Source: Zobellia alginiliquefaciens
GTDB lineage: Bacteria; Bacteroidota; Bacteroidia; Flavobacteriales; Flavobacteriaceae
Length of the DNA stretch: 64,000 nt
NCBI RefSeq assembly: GCF_029323795.1
Contig: NZ_CP119758.1
Location: forward strand, 620,001 to 684,000
Direction of reading: 5' to 3'
The position numbers were made by a program, and so were the translations under genes. Under the pieces are notes generated by a model. It was not told the origin of the DNA. It did no database searches and was given only the letters and a program-made list of their open reading frames with translations. Positions 62,462-64,000 of the stretch are shown one piece after another. The number at the start of each line of letters is the position of its first letter. The stretch's first letter is position 1.

Positions 62462-64000
62462 TTATTTAAGCGTAAAATTCACTCTAGCAAACAAGAATCG
62501 GCCACCTATGCCAAATTGTTGTGCTCTACGAGACCAATCAAAACGTCCAGAACTTCTATTATTAAAGGCTTCTTCCGCCCTGTCCGGATAAATATCAAAC
62601 AAGTTGTTCGCCCCCAGTGTAAGCGTTAAAGCATCTGTTGCCTTATATCCTATGGAAAGGTCAGTTACCACTTTAGTGCCAAAAACCTGCTGATTTTCCA
62701 CAACCGTAGTAGCTTCGGTTACTTCACCAAAATATACATTTCTCAAGAACATAATCCATTTGTCAGACGTAAGACTATTAGAAAGATTAAGCTTTGTACG
62801 GGGTACGGCCTCTTCTAAATACACTCTACTATCTTCTGGAAAATACGTATCTACCAGACCGGCATTTTCCAATACTTCGGAAGAATTAATATCTCCTATT
62901 TGGTTGGTTTTTGAAAACGTACCCGCTAGATCGGATTTCAATCTCCACTTATCACTTAAAGTTGCCTGGTGAGTGATAACCACATCCAACCCACGAGATT
63001 CTGTGTTAATGGCATTTGCAAAGAAAGAAGCAGCTGTTGCGTTAGCCTGACTCAATAAATTGTCCAATTCCGTTCCTGTACCAGGACCTTCAAACTGACC
63101 TGTATAGACTACTCTATCATTGATTTCAACATAATAGCCATCAACAGTAATCGTCAAATTAGCATCAGGAATCTTTGCTGTAAGCCCTAGGCTAACACTG
63201 CTGGAAGTTTCTTCTTTTAATTCTGGAATGCCCAAAAGTTTAGCCGCACGACTGTCATTTGCAAAAGTTCCCACCTCTTGAGGATCACCATTCTGATCAA
63301 AAATAGTTGATGTAGAATTGAAATTGATCTGATGTAAAGAAGGAGCCCTAAAACCCGTATTGGCAGCACCTCTAATGTTTAAATTATCAGAAATTTTATA
63401 ACGAGCAGCCAATTTAAAATTGATGGTAGAACCAAAATCGCTATAATCTTCAAAACGTGTGGCGAAACTGGCCAAAAACTTTTCAGAAAAATCTGCTTCT
63501 ATATCTATATAACCGGCCACACTACTTCTTCCTCTAGACAACTCATTTGTTGGTCCAAAACCTGGGAAAACTTGAGATCCACCCGGTCTAGCACTTCCAA
63601 AGAAATCTGTTGGTACACGTATGTCCGAATTTGGGTTTGGAATTGTAGCCCCCTCATCAGTTAATAAAGGGGTGCCAGAATCATCCCTAAGTATATCATC
63701 ATAAGCATTGTTTATTTTTCCGGTACCATCATACTGGCCATATGAGGCTGGCTCCCCTGCAACTATATCATAGTTTTCTACACGATATTCTGCTCCAAAA
63801 GCAACGTTTAGGCCAGACATGGTATCTTCGAAGAAACGAGTCACATCTAAATTGGCCGTATTCTGGGCAAAGGAAAATCCACCCGCATCAAAAGTTGTTG
63901 GCGATGAATTCTGCATAGACGCATTAAAGGTGTTACCTATAGTATATAAGAAAGAGTTCTTTCCATAGGTGTTACTTAAATCCACATCCCACTCATTAAT
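62462..64000 (-). CDS. TonB-dependent receptor, C-terminal part (runs off window)
   Basis: The frame is open to the window edge (GTG at 63985 is an internal Val), so only about 513 C-terminal residues are seen, all barrel. It shares long runs of similarity with the receptor at 33618: SFAQNTANLDVTRFFEDTMSG, GLNVAFGAEYRVENYDIVAG and AARYKISDNLNIRGAANTGFRAPSLHQINF align directly with that protein. It ends RVNFTLK at the last strand. It therefore belongs to the same receptor subfamily. The plug and any regulator lie outside the window. It is followed by a terminator. Confidence 0.9.
   Translation of the reverse strand: MNEWDVDLSNTYGKNSFLYTIGNTFNASMQNSSPTTFDAGGFSFAQNTANLDVTRFFEDTMSGLNVAFGAEYRVENYDIVAGEPASYGQYDGTGKINNAYDDILRDDSGTPLLTDEGATIPNPNSDIRVPTDFFGSARPGGSQVFPGFGPTNELSRGRSSVAGYIDIEADFSEKFLASFATRFEDYSDFGSTINFKLAARYKISDNLNIRGAANTGFRAPSLHQINFNSTSTIFDQNGDPQEVGTFANDSRAAKLLGIPELKEETSSSVSLGLTAKIPDANLTITVDGYYVEINDRVVYTGQFEGPGTGTELDNLLSQANATAASFFANAINTESRGLDVVITHQATLSDKWRLKSDLAGTFSKTNQIGDINSSEVLENAGLVDTYFPEDSRVYLEEAVPRTKLNLSNSLTSDKWIMFLRNVYFGEVTEATTVVENQQVFGTKVVTDLSIGYKATDALTLTLGANNLFDIYPDRAEEAFNNRSSGRFDWSRRAQQFGIGGRFLFARVNFTLK

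Noticed and set aside
1-64000. tRNA, rRNA, riboswitch or prophage genes
   Set aside because: Spacers were scanned by eye and nothing convincing was found. A covariance-model search could still reveal small RNAs.

Overview
The window looks like the chromosome of a flavobacterium (family Flavobacteriaceae, phylum Bacteroidota), probably a surface-associated, perhaps marine one. This rests on three proteins ending in type IX secretion (T9SS) type B sorting domains, a PorP/SprF-family protein, TonB receptors with carboxypeptidase-regulatory N-termini, an imelysin/TonB iron locus, AT-rich spacers and repeated TAnnTTTG -7 promoter elements, the Bacteroidota consensus. Genus-level placement is not possible from the sequence alone. 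I saw no rRNA, tRNA, CRISPR array or insertion sequence.

Layout. 1-6836: a tight three-gene cassette with a 210-bp-repeat adhesin (5' end outside the window), a PorP/SprF protein and a TPR/PD40/OmpA protein. 6919-10770: heme A synthase, a pRiA4b-ORF3-like protein, a YejK/NdpA nucleoid protein and a divergent kinase-like protein of unknown role. 10951-23757: one 12.8-kb SprB-like giant adhesin. 23885-25626: an ABC exporter pair. 25742-28579: a BspA/DUF285 T9SS cargo. 28639-33062: uvrB, Hsp20, DUF1456, a small secreted protein and an Lrp/AsnC regulator. 33618-40721: a TonB receptor, small lipoprotein, Tat-exported aminotransferase, AEC permease and alanine dehydrogenase, divergent from the Lrp gene and bracketed by two paralogous small secreted proteins. 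41435-49755: housekeeping genes (sucC, LON-domain protein, lysA, thioredoxin-like protein, M1 peptidase, guaB). 49986-56958: an iron-type locus (DUF4856 lipoprotein, imelysin, HTTM protein, TonB receptor) divergent from a small Cys-rich protein, with the same 14-bp box oriented toward each side. 56955-59130: HMG-CoA lyase, LysE exporter, Dabb protein. 59170-60631: a small accessory island with a HEPN-motif protein and a ParDE-type toxin-antitoxin pair. 60729-64000: pyrD, a small secreted protein and a TonB receptor running off the window.

How the parts fit. The adhesins and the PorP/OmpA genes suggest T9SS-dependent surface display, gliding or attachment. The Lrp-TonB-aminotransferase-Ald block reads as amino-acid sensing, uptake and deamination. 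The DUF4856-imelysin-HTTM-TonB block reads as metal, probably iron, acquisition. The least explained items are the kinase-like protein, the cell-envelope aminotransferase cluster with its flanking paralogs, the HTTM/imelysin iron module with its paired operators, and the HEPN/ParDE island.
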